This document shows positions 44,953 through 54,330 of a stretch of 64,000 nucleotides of DNA, piece by piece. A program made the translations under genes and the position numbers. Every line of letters begins with the position of its first letter. The first letter of the stretch is position 1. The DNA is from a bacterium. GTDB taxonomy: Bacteria; Zhuqueibacterota; QNDG01; JAGLOF01. Below the pieces are notes generated by a model. It was not told the DNA's origin and did not search any database. It worked only from the letters and a program-made list of their open reading frames with translations. The stretch lies in assembly GCA_016934955.1 (NCBI GenBank), contig JAFGRY010000049.1:125503-189502 (forward strand), read 5' to 3'.

Positions 44953-45645
44953 ATGGCCAACAGAATAGGCATTCTCGGAGGCATGACACCTGAGTCAACC
45001 GTCATCTACTACACAACCATCATTCACTCCTATTTGCAGCGGTTCGGTGACTATGGGTTTCCTGAAATCGTTATAGAGAGCGTCTCATTTCAGCAGTATG
45101 TCGACTGGATGAACAGCGACAGCTGGCCGGCGATTACGGAATCTCTTGTCCAGGCACTGGCCCGTCTCGAGCGGGCTGGAGCCGACTTTGCCGTTATCGC
45201 CACCAATACCATGCACAAGGTGTTTCCCGCGCTCTTGAAACGGTCCGGCATTCCCCTTCTCAGCATCATCGATGCCGTTGCCGATGCGGTGGCTGCCAAC
45301 CGCTTAAAAACCGTTGCTCTTCTGGGTACAAAATTCACGATGTCCGGCACTTTCTACCAGGAAGGACTCAAGCGGCACGGTATCGCGACACTTGTACCCG
45401 ATGAGGATGATCAGCAGCTGATCAACGAGGTCATTTTTTCCGAGCTTGGCAGAGGGGTGCTGAACGACCGCTCACGGGAACAGTATCTCGGCATAATCGG
45501 CACCCTGGCGGAAAGAGGCGCCGAGGGCGTTATCCTCGGATGTACGGAAATCCCCCTGCTCATTCGGCCGGACGATACCGCTCTCCCCCTGTTCGATACC
45601 GCGATCATCCATGCGGAAGCGGCCCTGGCCAGGGCACTCGCCTGA
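44953..45645 (+). CDS. Aspartate/glutamate racemase family protein
   Basis: A 230-residue cofactor-independent amino-acid racemase. It begins MANRIGILGGMTPEST; the two catalytic half-sites are ATNTMHK and GCTEIPLL. The first site has Thr where the symmetrical racemases have Cys, the second keeps Cys. This asymmetric Thr/Cys arrangement is known in YgeA-like enzymes that act mainly in one direction on L-Asp/L-Glu. The ATG at 44953 has a GAAGGA site; longer readings run through the tRNA region and are rejected. It may supply D-amino acids to the wall, but the substrate is unproven. Confidence 0.85.
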   Translation: MANRIGILGGMTPESTVIYYTTIIHSYLQRFGDYGFPEIVIESVSFQQYVDWMNSDSWPAITESLVQALARLERAGADFAVIATNTMHKVFPALLKRSGIPLLSIIDAVADAVAANRLKTVALLGTKFTMSGTFYQEGLKRHGIATLVPDEDDQQLINEVIFSELGRGVLNDRSREQYLGIIGTLAERGAEGVILGCTEIPLLIRPDDTALPLFDTAIIHAEAALARALA

Positions 45646-45649
45646 CGGG

Positions 45650-45853
45650 TCAGCGAACGTCGATCACGAGATCTCCGCAGGTGATGCTGCTGCCTGAATA
45701 GATCTTTCTCCGTTTTCGCGTTTCCACGATGCCGTCCACCGACACCATCCCCTGCTCCACCATGATTTTCGCGGTCCCTCCGGTTGCCGCGATGCCGCAC
45801 ACTTTCAGCAGTTTAATCAGCTCTATGTAATTGTCGGTCAAGGTGAATACCAT
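45650..45853 (-). CDS. S4-domain RNA-binding protein (YbcJ-like)
   Basis: A 67-residue S4 domain. The pattern IELIKLLKVCGIAATGGTAK, MVSVDGIVETRKRRKI and the final GDLVIDVR match small S4 proteins such as YbcJ/YaaA-type, which bind structured RNA. It is the last gene of the long minus-strand run and ends only 4 nt from the convergent racemase. Confidence 0.85.
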   Translation of the reverse strand: MVFTLTDNYIELIKLLKVCGIAATGGTAKIMVEQGMVSVDGIVETRKRRKIYSGSSITCGDLVIDVR

Positions 45854-45859
45854 ATATCC

Positions 45860-47170
45860 TCACAGTGATGGGTAGAGCAATTCTTCCAGGACGCGGGAAA
45901 GCATCCGTGTGTGCTCCCGCCGGTCAAAGCGCTGTAAATCGGGAAAAACCAGCGGGACTGCGGTGTTGCCGCCGCCTGCCCACTCATCGAAGCGCTGAAT
46001 AATGATGCCGGCGGCCGCTTCCGTCTGCCGGGATGTCACCAGACTGCATCCCGGATGTTCCGCCAGTATTCTGCGTGCTTCACAGGCGCCGCTGAATGCG
46101 AGGATCGGTCTTCCCGACGCGAGATATTCATACACCTTGCCCGTTGCCATGCCGCTGCTGCAGGTATCGGGCAGCATAAAGAGCAGCAGGTCCGCCGATA
46201 TCATTTCGGAAACCGCCTCGTCATGACTGACGTACCCGCGCAGCTCAGTACAGCAGTCGGCGCCCCAGCGCCGGACAACGGCACCCGGATCGATATCCGT
46301 GGCTCTCCCTACTAGCCTGATGCTGATCCGCTCTCTGATGTCCGGCCGGCGCTCCAGGGCCAGAGCAAAGGCCCTGAAAAAGGGTTCGGGATCGAGCAGT
46401 GAGCTCATGGTGCCGCAGTAGGTGATGGTGAACCGTGCATGTGCCGCGGCGGTTTTGCCCTCAAAATCGTCGGGATCGAATCCATTGGGAATAGTGATCA
46501 TGCGGGCAGCACCGGTGCGGGAGAGGGATGCCAGGGAGCTGCGAATGGGGTCCGAAACGGCAATGACCGCATCCGCTGACTCAACGATCCACCTGGCAAG
46601 CTGACGTCGTGCCGTTCGGTGTACCTCCCCCGCCTTTCCCCCAACAAGGGATTCGGTGAGCCAGTGGTCGCGAAAATCGGCCACCCAGGGAAAATGCAGC
46701 ATGCGGGCCAGCACCAATCCCGGAAGATGGCCGGAAAGTGGCGGAGAAGTGGTTAAAATCGCCGAAAAGCCCCTGTTTTTTAACAGGTGGCACCCTTTCA
46801 GCGCCGCAAATGGGACCCATCCCGTCTTCGTATCGGGAATGGAGGCACGGTCAATCACTCGCTTGAGGAGTGCCGGGAATCCGGCGGAAGGGGTCGTGCG
46901 GGTGTCGGGGATCACGCTGTTCCCTGAGAGCAGGCGGGTGATCCTGGCGGGATCGAGGGAACCGGTCCGGTGCACGGGGCAGTGGTGTATTTCCCGCAGC
47001 AGCGACGGATCGACTGCATAGTAGCTGACCGGTTTAACGGTGACGGCGGCCGGATGCCAGCCGAACTGCGGCAGGTATTTAATGAACTTACTGACTCGCT
47101 GCACGCCCCCCATTCCCAGCGGGGGAAAGTAGTAGGAAAAAACCAGGAGTGTGCGTTCACGGTTTTGCAT
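45860..47170 (-). CDS. Glycosyltransferase, GT4-like
   Basis: A 436-residue GT-B transferase, probably for surface polysaccharide. The N-terminus YYFPPLGMGGVQRVSKFI is the acceptor-side glycine-rich start of GT4 enzymes; TIPNGFDPDDF and GKVYEYLASGRPILAF with the following Glu form the nucleotide-sugar site. The ATG at 47170 overlaps the flippase gene by 14 nt and has an AGGA site; an open extension upstream has no GT features. The pair with the flippase suggests an oligosaccharide export module. Confidence 0.87.
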   Translation of the reverse strand: MQNRERTLLVFSYYFPPLGMGGVQRVSKFIKYLPQFGWHPAAVTVKPVSYYAVDPSLLREIHHCPVHRTGSLDPARITRLLSGNSVIPDTRTTPSAGFPALLKRVIDRASIPDTKTGWVPFAALKGCHLLKNRGFSAILTTSPPLSGHLPGLVLARMLHFPWVADFRDHWLTESLVGGKAGEVHRTARRQLARWIVESADAVIAVSDPIRSSLASLSRTGAARMITIPNGFDPDDFEGKTAAAHARFTITYCGTMSSLLDPEPFFRAFALALERRPDIRERISIRLVGRATDIDPGAVVRRWGADCCTELRGYVSHDEAVSEMISADLLLFMLPDTCSSGMATGKVYEYLASGRPILAFSGACEARRILAEHPGCSLVTSRQTEAAAGIIIQRFDEWAGGGNTAVPLVFPDLQRFDRREHTRMLSRVLEELLYPSL

Positions 47171-48617
47171 GCCGGAATATCCTGATAATTCGTCGCTTTT
47201 CATCAGCGGTGAAAAACCGGCTGAGATAGAGAAGCACCGGGAACAGGAGCAGCAGGGCGGCTCGCACAAGCACCCGAGAATCGGCGAAAACCACCGTCCC
47301 CGCATAGAAGAGCAGGCCGAGAATGGCGACCAGTTTCCCGATACGGACCCATTCATAGGGTACGGGATAGAGTCTCCTGCTGTACAGATAGAGCGATGCC
47401 GCCATGGCGGCATAGGCCAGAAAAGCGGACCAGGCCGCTCCCATGATCCCGAACGAGGGAATGAGAAAATAGTTGCCCGCAAGGCTGACCGCGGCCCCTA
47501 TTCCAGTGACGATCGGCAGGGAGGCGGTCTTTTTCTTCAGGTAGATACCGACGATAAAGTTGACGTACACCCCGTAGCAGATATAGGCAAGCATCACAAC
47601 AGGGACAATCGGTATCCCCGGTGTGTATTCGGCACCGATTATGGTGAACCCGAACAGTTTCAGCGTGACGATCTCATTGATGAAAAACGAGATGATGATA
47701 TAGAACCCGCCGGTGACGAGAATGAAATAGGTGAGAATACGGGCAAACACCTTCCGGGCGTCCTTCTGTTTCGATGTTGAAAGGAAAAACGGATGCCAGG
47801 CGAATCTGAAGGCGGCCACCACCAGAGCCATGAACATGCCGAGCTTGTAACTGGCGCTGAAAATCCCGGTGGCGTCCTTTCCCATCATGCGGTCGAGGAA
47901 AAACCGGCTGATCTGGTCCATGATCAGCACCGACAGCATCGAGGGTATGTAGGGAAGCCCGAAACGCAGAAGATCTTTGAGGGTTTTCGCGCTGAAGCGG
48001 GGTCGCAGCCAGGCGGCGATTACCGGAAGCACGGTGAGCAGTGACACGAACGACGCCACGAAATTTGCGGTGAACACTCCCGTCAGCCCCCACTTTTTTC
48101 CGGCGACGAGCCATATATTCATAAGCAGGTTCGCGAGCACGTTGACGAATTTAAGCGCTCCGAACTGAATCGATTTTTCTTCCCCCCGGAGCACCAGAAA
48201 CGGCAGGAGCGCGAGCGCATCGGCGAGCAGAATACCGGCGGCAAGGCGGATAAGATGAGGATAGGCCGGTGTTCTGAATATCATTCTGGATATGTCTGCC
48301 GGAAAAAGAAAAATAACAAGCGAGAACAGCACCCCGGTGGACAGCACCATCAGAAAGGCGGTGCTGAAAATTTTCTGCTTCCCGTTTCTGCTTTCCTCGA
48401 GGATGAAATAACGCAGGAAGGCCGTATCCATCCCATATCCGAACAGGACATTGGCGAGAGCGAGAGAGGAGAAAAGAAGCGCGGCAACTCCCATGATATC
48501 CGTGTCCAGGTAGTTGGTGTGGATCGGGAGAAGCAGGAAACCGATGGATCGGGTAAAAATGTGACCCAGTCCGTAGATAAAGGAATGCTTCGTCAGTCGT
48601 TTTATGCTATCCAGCAC
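47157..48617 (-). CDS. Polysaccharide flippase (Wzx/MATE-like, PST family)
   Basis: A 486-residue membrane protein with about 12-14 helices. It starts LTKHSFIYGLGHIFTRSIGFLLLP, typical of lipid-linked oligosaccharide flippases, and the middle LKDLLRFGLPYIPSML and GIFSASYKLGMF fit the oligosaccharide-flippase family. Works with the overlapping glycosyltransferase. Confidence 0.88.
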   Translation of the reverse strand: MLDSIKRLTKHSFIYGLGHIFTRSIGFLLLPIHTNYLDTDIMGVAALLFSSLALANVLFGYGMDTAFLRYFILEESRNGKQKIFSTAFLMVLSTGVLFSLVIFLFPADISRMIFRTPAYPHLIRLAAGILLADALALLPFLVLRGEEKSIQFGALKFVNVLANLLMNIWLVAGKKWGLTGVFTANFVASFVSLLTVLPVIAAWLRPRFSAKTLKDLLRFGLPYIPSMLSVLIMDQISRFFLDRMMGKDATGIFSASYKLGMFMALVVAAFRFAWHPFFLSTSKQKDARKVFARILTYFILVTGGFYIIISFFINEIVTLKLFGFTIIGAEYTPGIPIVPVVMLAYICYGVYVNFIVGIYLKKKTASLPIVTGIGAAVSLAGNYFLIPSFGIMGAAWSAFLAYAAMAASLYLYSRRLYPVPYEWVRIGKLVAILGLLFYAGTVVFADSRVLVRAALLLLFPVLLYLSRFFTADEKRRIIRIFRHAKP

Positions 48618-48662
48618 GTGTCATCTCCGGTTTGAGCGGCAGCCGCGGCAGGTGTGCCCGGG

Positions 48663-50717
48663 TTATTTAAGCAGCAGTATTTTACACGATTCCGTGATCG
48701 AACCGTCCAGAAAAAGGATGCATATATAGAGCCCGCTGGGCAGGGTGCGGTCAGATCCGCCCGGTTCCCAGACAAGGGAATGCACCCCCTCCTCCATCCG
48801 GGCATCGGCGAGTGTGGCGACTTCCCTGCCCCGGATCGTATAGAGGCGCAGTGTCACACGCCGGCCGGCTGGTGCCGACCAGGTGATATGAGCAGTGGCG
48901 TTGCAGGGATTGGGATAGCAGGTGAGCGCCGGGATCGAGCCGCGAAGATCATTCCCTGGCAGCACCGGCACGGCGGAATCGGTGTGCAGAACCGCGTCGA
49001 GACTGTTGAGCTTGCCAAATCCTCTCTTTCCTGTCCAGAGTTCGCTGCCGGTGAATTCATCCCTGAGAGCGGTGCCGATAAGCACGCTTTTTATTTGCGA
49101 GGAGGTGAGCCCGGGATTTTTCTGCAGCATGAGTGCGATGGTGCCCGTGACATGCGGCGCCGACATGCTGGTGCCGCTCCAGGCCCGGTGCAGACTGTCT
49201 GAAGCGGTATAATAATCGTCGGGCCACGCCATGGACGAGGAGCGAGCGGAAAGAATAAATTCTCCGGGAGCGACGATTTCCGGTTTCTGCCGGCCGTCCC
49301 GGGTTGGTCCGGGACTGGAAAAATCTGAAAGACCGCCGATGTCGAGTACGTAGGGTCCCCAGGGATCAGCGGCGATGGCCGGCCACCTGTCCCTGGTAAC
49401 GAAGGATCCGACGGAGATACACAGTCGGGCGTTTGCCGGTTCGGGAAGCAGGCAGCTGTAATCTGCTCCGCTGCTCAGTGAGGCGTTCATCGATGCATCG
49501 TACAGCCATCCGTGAAACCAGCTGGTTGAGCGGGCGGGGTCACCGTTGAGGCAGCGGAGCGTCCATGCGCCCGGGGACAGATTGTCGATGACCGCTCCCC
49601 CGGAACGGGAATCGGAGACCAGAATTTCAGTCTCGAGCAGTCCGTTCCCTGCATCCGGTCCGGCCGCGCCGTTGCTGATGTAGAGATAGCCGTTATCACT
49701 GTCGAGGATCCCGATCTCGCCTCTGTTCACCGGTCCCAGACGGTGTCCGTCCGGAGTGATAAGGGTAAAGCGGATGTCATCATCAGCGGCGGACCAGATA
49801 TCCCAGCTGAGATAATCTTCGACTCCGGCCTGATTTCCGCTGGTGGTGAAGGTGATATCCGCCGACTCCGCAGGCACCAGATCTTCCTTGAAATGGACAG
49901 GATCGTCTCCTGAGTTGCCGGCCGCGACCACTACCGCGCGTCCGGGCCGCCAGAGGCGGTCATCGATTCCCGATTCGAAGGCGCTGGAACCGTCGTGGGG
50001 GCCGTAATGGGTGCTCCCCACGGAAATGTTGACCGCCACCGGACGATCCAGATAGTCTGCACAGGCGAAGATATAATCGAGGGCATCGAGAATGGTTTCT
50101 TTCTCGAATTGATAATTTCCGGATTTCACCACAATGAGTTCCGCGTCCGGTGCAACGCCCACATACCGTGCTTCCGCACCGCCGTTTCCGGCGGCTATTC
50201 CGGCAATGTGGGTGCCGTGACCCCAGATGTCCGCCTCTCTCACCGACCCGTCTGTCACGCCGTCCAGTTCATTCTGGATATCCGTCTGTGTGTATTCCGA
50301 TCCATACGTGAAGGAAGCCGGTGCGGGACCCTCGTCATCCGTCTGGTCCCAGATCCTGAGAATCCGGGTGCGGCCCGAGGAGGTGATAAAATCGGCGTGA
50401 CGCCAGTCGATCCCTGAATCGATAATTCCGACGAGCACCCCCTCCCCTGTCAGCACCGTTCCCTGCACTCCGGCATGCACCTGGTCGGCGTAAACAGCCG
50501 GAAGACTGACATCCAGCATCGGAAGACAGCGTGTCCGGGCGCGGCGAACAGGAACGGCCGTTTTCCGGTGCCGGGATGAGGCGTCCACTGTGCTGCCGCC
50601 GTCGCCGGATCCGTCTGTCCGGTGTTCCCGGCAGCAAGCGACGGCCGCGGATTCTGACAGGATCAGAACCAGCAGGGTGACGAAGGCTCCTGCAGCGGCG
50701 AAAGGCCGAAATCTCAT
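48663..50717 (-). CDS. Secreted subtilisin-like serine protease (S8) with C-terminal sorting domain
   Basis: A 684-residue exported protease. Signal peptide 1-27; catalytic Asp100 (GIIDSG), His167 (GHGTHIAG), oxyanion Asn268 (AAGNSG) and Ser517 (SGTSMSAPH) are all in place. An insert of about 170 residues between Asn and Ser looks like a beta-sandwich. The last 80 residues (from YPNPCNATA) are an FlgD/T9SS-type domain with TLRLYTIRGREVATL; Cys replaces the usual Phe of YPNPF. The ATG at 50717 follows a strong GGAGGAGGG site and overlaps the xerD stop as ATGA. Likely surface-bound or released. Confidence 0.9.
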   Translation of the reverse strand: MRFRPFAAAGAFVTLLVLILSESAAVACCREHRTDGSGDGGSTVDASSRHRKTAVPVRRARTRCLPMLDVSLPAVYADQVHAGVQGTVLTGEGVLVGIIDSGIDWRHADFITSSGRTRILRIWDQTDDEGPAPASFTYGSEYTQTDIQNELDGVTDGSVREADIWGHGTHIAGIAAGNGGAEARYVGVAPDAELIVVKSGNYQFEKETILDALDYIFACADYLDRPVAVNISVGSTHYGPHDGSSAFESGIDDRLWRPGRAVVVAAGNSGDDPVHFKEDLVPAESADITFTTSGNQAGVEDYLSWDIWSAADDDIRFTLITPDGHRLGPVNRGEIGILDSDNGYLYISNGAAGPDAGNGLLETEILVSDSRSGGAVIDNLSPGAWTLRCLNGDPARSTSWFHGWLYDASMNASLSSGADYSCLLPEPANARLCISVGSFVTRDRWPAIAADPWGPYVLDIGGLSDFSSPGPTRDGRQKPEIVAPGEFILSARSSSMAWPDDYYTASDSLHRAWSGTSMSAPHVTGTIALMLQKNPGLTSSQIKSVLIGTALRDEFTGSELWTGKRGFGKLNSLDAVLHTDSAVPVLPGNDLRGSIPALTCYPNPCNATAHITWSAPAGRRVTLRLYTIRGREVATLADARMEEGVHSLVWEPGGSDRTLPSGLYICILFLDGSITESCKILLLK

Positions 50718-51655
50718 GGACCCTCCTCCCTGCTGAATCCCGCCTGGGTTTCCCGGGGATGGCATGACTGGATCACTTCCTGAAGATAGGCGCGGTCAAG
50801 ATGGGTGTAGATCTGAGTGGTGGAAATGTCGGCATGACCGAGCATCTCCTGAACGGCCCGCAAACTGGCCCCTCCCTCCAGGAGATGGGTGGCAAAGGTG
50901 TGACGGAGTGTGTGAGGGCTGATATTTTTATCAATACCCGCTTGCGCGGCGTAGGTCTTGATGATTTTCCACACGGCGACCCGGCTGAGAGGACGGCCCC
51001 GCATGTTGAGAAATACAACGTCTCCACCCCGTCTCCCCGCAGCCAGAAGGGGACGCGTTTCTTCAAAATAGCGCCGAAGATAGTAGAGTGCGGTCTCGCC
51101 TACCGGGACGATACGCTCTTTCATGCCCTTCCCGAAAACACGGATCAATTGTTCTTCAACAAGCAGCGAAGACCGGTCCAGTGTTACGGCTTCGGAAACA
51201 CGCAGACCGGATGCGTAGAGGAGCTCCAGCAGGGCTCTGTCCCGGATACCGCGGGGCTGACCGAGATCCGGCTGCTCCAGCAGCGATTCGATTTCCGCCA
51301 CCGTTAGACAGGCAGGGAGCCGCCGCCGGGACTTGGGAAGATCGATCCGGCTCGAAGGGTCGGTGTCACTATACCTTTCCGTCATGAGAAATGTATGAAA
51401 TGTCCGTATGCTGCTGATCGTGCGGGCCAGGGTCGCTTCGGAAAGACCGAGACCCGCCATATCCACAAGCAGGCCGCGGATATCGGCCTCTCCGCAATCG
51501 GTGATGCGGCCGATCCCCCGGTCCTGAAGAAACAGGAGATACCGGGTACAGTCATGTTCATAGGCTTCCTGCGTATGGCCGCTCAATCCCCGCTCCAGTG
51601 CGAGATGCTGAATGAACCGATCCAGGAGAACCGTGTATTCAGGAGTGAGATCCAT
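50714..51655 (-). CDS. xerD: Tyrosine recombinase XerD-like
   Basis: A 313-residue recombinase for chromosome dimer resolution at dif. The N-terminal SAM-like domain (HLALERGLSGHTQEAYEHD) and the catalytic residues are complete: Arg in YASGLRVSEAV, HTLRHTFATHLL, and the final Tyr in TTQIYTHLD. Length and context with housekeeping genes favour XerC/XerD over an integrase; XerD is favoured by similarity but a single-recombinase system is possible. Confidence 0.9.
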   Translation of the reverse strand: MDLTPEYTVLLDRFIQHLALERGLSGHTQEAYEHDCTRYLLFLQDRGIGRITDCGEADIRGLLVDMAGLGLSEATLARTISSIRTFHTFLMTERYSDTDPSSRIDLPKSRRRLPACLTVAEIESLLEQPDLGQPRGIRDRALLELLYASGLRVSEAVTLDRSSLLVEEQLIRVFGKGMKERIVPVGETALYYLRRYFEETRPLLAAGRRGGDVVFLNMRGRPLSRVAVWKIIKTYAAQAGIDKNISPHTLRHTFATHLLEGGASLRAVQEMLGHADISTTQIYTHLDRAYLQEVIQSCHPRETQAGFSREEGP

Positions 51656-51667
51656 AATCAGCGCCGT

Positions 51668-52303
51668 TCAGTGAAAAAACGGATTCTCCGCTTTTTCCTT
51701 GCCGATGGTCGTGGGGGATCCGTGCCCCGGAAACACCACAGTCGCGTCGGGCAACGCGAACAGTTTGTCGCGAATGGACCGGGTAAGCTGTTCAGGAGAA
51801 CCGCCCGGCAGGTCGGTGCGCCCCACTCCAGAAGCGAAGAGTGTGTCACCGGAAAGGATAAAATCATCGCCGGACAGGCAGATGCTGCCGGGAGAGTGGC
51901 CGGGAGTGTGAATTACCCTCAGATTTCGTGTACCGACGGAAATCAGGTCGCCATCCTCTACGGGAGTGATCTCACCGGTATACACAGCCGGGCTTCCCAG
52001 CAGGCTTGAAAAATTCCTGCCGGTGTCGGTCAGCTTGGCGGCGTCCCGCGGATGAATGTGCGCCCGGCACCCTGTTGCCCCGGCCAGTGAAGCAAGCGCT
52101 CCGATATGATCATAATGTCCGTGGGTGAGAATAATGGTCGCGATCCTCATACCCGACTTTTCGGCTACTGAAACAATATATGCGGCATCATCGGCGGGAT
52201 CGACAACGGCACATTCACCGCCTTCGGTGTCGGATACGATATAGCAGTTGGTCTCGAGCATGCCAAGCTGCAGGATTTCGATATCGAGATTCTTCATTCG
52301 CAT
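51668..52303 (-). CDS. Metallo-beta-lactamase-fold hydrolase (glyoxalase II-like)
   Basis: A 211-residue MBL hydrolase. The metal motif THGHYDHIG, HTPGHSPGSICL, SGDTLF and PGHGSPTTIGKEK match the GloB/YcbL-type thioesterases. The substrate is not known. 12 nt upstream of xerD and 6 nt after the radical SAM gene. Confidence 0.9.
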   Translation of the reverse strand: MRMKNLDIEILQLGMLETNCYIVSDTEGGECAVVDPADDAAYIVSVAEKSGMRIATIILTHGHYDHIGALASLAGATGCRAHIHPRDAAKLTDTGRNFSSLLGSPAVYTGEITPVEDGDLISVGTRNLRVIHTPGHSPGSICLSGDDFILSGDTLFASGVGRTDLPGGSPEQLTRSIRDKLFALPDATVVFPGHGSPTTIGKEKAENPFFH

Positions 52304-52309
52304 GAAACG

Positions 52310-53230
52310 TCACTCCGGTGTGTAGTGAATACCCTGATATGTGTCACGCCGTTCCAGTGTCCTGTCGATTTTATCCAGAATCACCGGCTTTTTGACCCGC
52401 CAGGCGGGAGCGATAACGAGCTCCGGTCGCGATTCAGCGACAAGCCGCTGAATGATCATCTTCTGCGGCATCATCTCGATCGCGTCGCATACGAGCTCAA
52501 CATAATCATCCAGACTGAAGGTCGGTACGGTGAACCGGCGATGCATTCGCGCAAGCTCCGTGCCTTCCAAAATCTGCAACGGGTGAAACTTGACACTCTG
52601 GATATTCATGCGCGAGACGGCCCTGAGGGTCCGCATCATATCCGCTCTGCTTTCCCCGGGGAGGCCGAGAATGATGTGCACACAGACATGCAGACGGTAT
52701 CGCCCGGTCATTTCCAGGGCGTGCTGAAAGTCACCGAACCCGTGTCCCCGGTTGATCAGCGCCAGTGTCTTTTCATGAATCGACTGCAGGCCGTATTCTA
52801 TCCATACATCCCGTGTATCAGCATAGGAATCGAGCAGTGCCAGTATCTCTTCATTAACGCAGTCAGGCCGCGTTCCCACAACCAGGCCCACAACGTCGGG
52901 GAACGCGGTGGCCTGGTCATAGCAGGATTGTAACGTATCAAGGGGGGCGTAGGTATTGGTGTACGGCTGAAAATAGACAAGGAACCGGCGTGCACCCCTT
53001 TTTTCAATCAGACGGTCGCGGGTCTCCCTTATCTGCCTGGCGATCGGGACAGGGTCCAGATGAGCGTCATAAAAAAAGGCGGTGTTGTTGCAGTAAATAC
53101 AGCCGCCGGAACCGATGGCGCCGTCCCGATTCGGACAGGTAAAACCCGCATGCACCGGTATCTTCCAGACGCTTCCGCCGAAACGGCCGGCGAGGTACTG
53201 TCTGAACGTGTAATATCGCCTTTCCATCAC
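52310..53230 (-). CDS. Radical SAM protein, TIGR01212/YhcC family
   Basis: A 306-residue radical SAM protein. The cluster cysteines are in CPNRDG and CIYCNN (about residues 32, 44 and 47), with a wide first spacing that is characteristic of the YhcC family. SAM-site parts IILGLPGES and ILEGTELARM follow. The reaction is not established. Confidence 0.9.
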   Translation of the reverse strand: MMERRYYTFRQYLAGRFGGSVWKIPVHAGFTCPNRDGAIGSGGCIYCNNTAFFYDAHLDPVPIARQIRETRDRLIEKRGARRFLVYFQPYTNTYAPLDTLQSCYDQATAFPDVVGLVVGTRPDCVNEEILALLDSYADTRDVWIEYGLQSIHEKTLALINRGHGFGDFQHALEMTGRYRLHVCVHIILGLPGESRADMMRTLRAVSRMNIQSVKFHPLQILEGTELARMHRRFTVPTFSLDDYVELVCDAIEMMPQKMIIQRLVAESRPELVIAPAWRVKKPVILDKIDRTLERRDTYQGIHYTPE

Positions 53231-53279
53231 TCATTCACTGATCGGCACTTCCGGTCGGGGTGCCGGGCAAGAAACGATG

Positions 53280-53729
53280 TCACTCCTCTTTATCCGGATC
53301 CGGCAGAAGATCCTCGGCCAGTGAGAGTGCGATTCCCGACAGCATCACTTCCGGACCAAGCTGGGTAAAATCTCCGGAAAGAATTGCGGCATCGACATCC
53401 GCATAAAGGGAACAGCCCGCACCCTTCTCGATGATCAATCCGGAGACCCGGCCGTGATGTTCATTGATGAAGGTTACTTCCCCCAGCATGTCGCTGATCA
53501 CGTACCCGCTGCAGAAATGGAGCTGCAGATGTGAGCAGGCGGTATACACGGAGACGAGGTTTCCGGTTTTATCGCCGATGCTGATATCAGGATATATTTC
53601 CAATGAGAGTTTGCGATTCTCTTCCCTGTTTTCCAGGACCATCCGGTAACACCGGTCTTCCTGAAAAAACGTTCCCTCCAGTGTACGGGCGATTTGGTCG
53701 AGAACCTGCTTGTTGAACGTAACGGACAT
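53280..53729 (-). CDS. Hypothetical protein, 149 residues
   Basis: I do not recognise this protein. It is soluble, without signal peptide or membrane helix, with a strand-rich pattern (YRMVLEN, KLSLEIYPDIS, LQLHFCSGYVISDML) and acidic C-terminus (PDPDKEE). It has a normal start and lies in the middle of the housekeeping run, 49 nt before the radical SAM gene and 16 nt after the lipid kinase-like gene, so it is probably expressed. The central region has a beta-barrel feel, such as a sensor or chaperone-like fold, but that is only impression. Confidence 0.7.
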   Translation of the reverse strand: MSVTFNKQVLDQIARTLEGTFFQEDRCYRMVLENREENRKLSLEIYPDISIGDKTGNLVSVYTACSHLQLHFCSGYVISDMLGEVTFINEHHGRVSGLIIEKGAGCSLYADVDAAILSGDFTQLGPEVMLSGIALSLAEDLLPDPDKEE

Positions 53730-53745
53730 TGTTCACATCCCTGTT

Positions 53746-54324
53746 TTACATGAGAACCGAGATTACCTGCATCATGACACCCGAACAGAGGGGAATGGTC
53801 AGGTTGTCGTCGATACCGGTGATGAAGACATCACACACGAATGCCGCCGCTCCTCCCGCCAGGCCGACAGCCGAAGGACAGTCAGGATGCAGCAGCACGA
53901 TTGCCACGGCGGTCAGGATGAACACTGCATTGCCTTCCCACGTTTTCCCCCCGATCCACGGGTGCTTTCCCCAGAATTTGCCGGCAAGTGCGCTGAGTCC
54001 GTCGGAAACGACAACGAAGAGCAGCGCGACCTGGGCGATCCAGCTGCTGAATACGAGAACACAGACAAACGAACTGAGCAGCAGATAGGTGGCACCGGTG
54101 AGATGCTCCTTTTCATGCTCGCGCAGCATGGTCCCCGTAACTGCCAGAAACAGACGTCCGAATCGCGCGTTGTACCGGCGCAGCAGCTCGACAGCGGCGG
54201 CGACGAACAGGAGCGTGCCGAGAATGGTCAGCATCTCCCCCCGGGAGAGCATGCGTATCGCCAGGGGAATGACGAGAAGGAGCAGGTGAATCGATTTTCG
54301 CAGCAATTCGTTTTTCAGGGTCAT
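53746..54324 (-). CDS. Dolichol kinase / CTP-dependent lipid kinase-like membrane protein (SEC59/DGK1/VTE5)
   Basis: A 192-residue membrane protein with six to seven helices. LLRKSIHLLLLVIPL, TGATYLLLSS, VVSDGLSALAGKFWG and GGKTWEGNAVF match the SEC59/DGK1/VTE5 group, related to phosphatidate cytidylyltransferase. Members phosphorylate dolichol, diacylglycerol or phytol with CTP; the substrate here is unknown. Confidence 0.83.
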   Translation of the reverse strand: MTLKNELLRKSIHLLLLVIPLAIRMLSRGEMLTILGTLLFVAAAVELLRRYNARFGRLFLAVTGTMLREHEKEHLTGATYLLLSSFVCVLVFSSWIAQVALLFVVVSDGLSALAGKFWGKHPWIGGKTWEGNAVFILTAVAIVLLHPDCPSAVGLAGGAAAFVCDVFITGIDDNLTIPLCSGVMMQVISVLM

Positions 54325-54330
54325 ACGCGT

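Noticed and set aside
47171-47482. N-terminal extension of the glycosyltransferase by 104 codons
   Set aside because: The extension lies wholly inside the flippase gene in another frame, is rich in Cys/Trp/Pro and lacks GT features; ATG 47170 has a ribosome site.
50714-51655. Tyrosine recombinase as evidence of a mobile element
   Set aside because: XerD-like length and catalytic pattern, housekeeping neighbours, and no attachment-site repeats or phage genes nearby.
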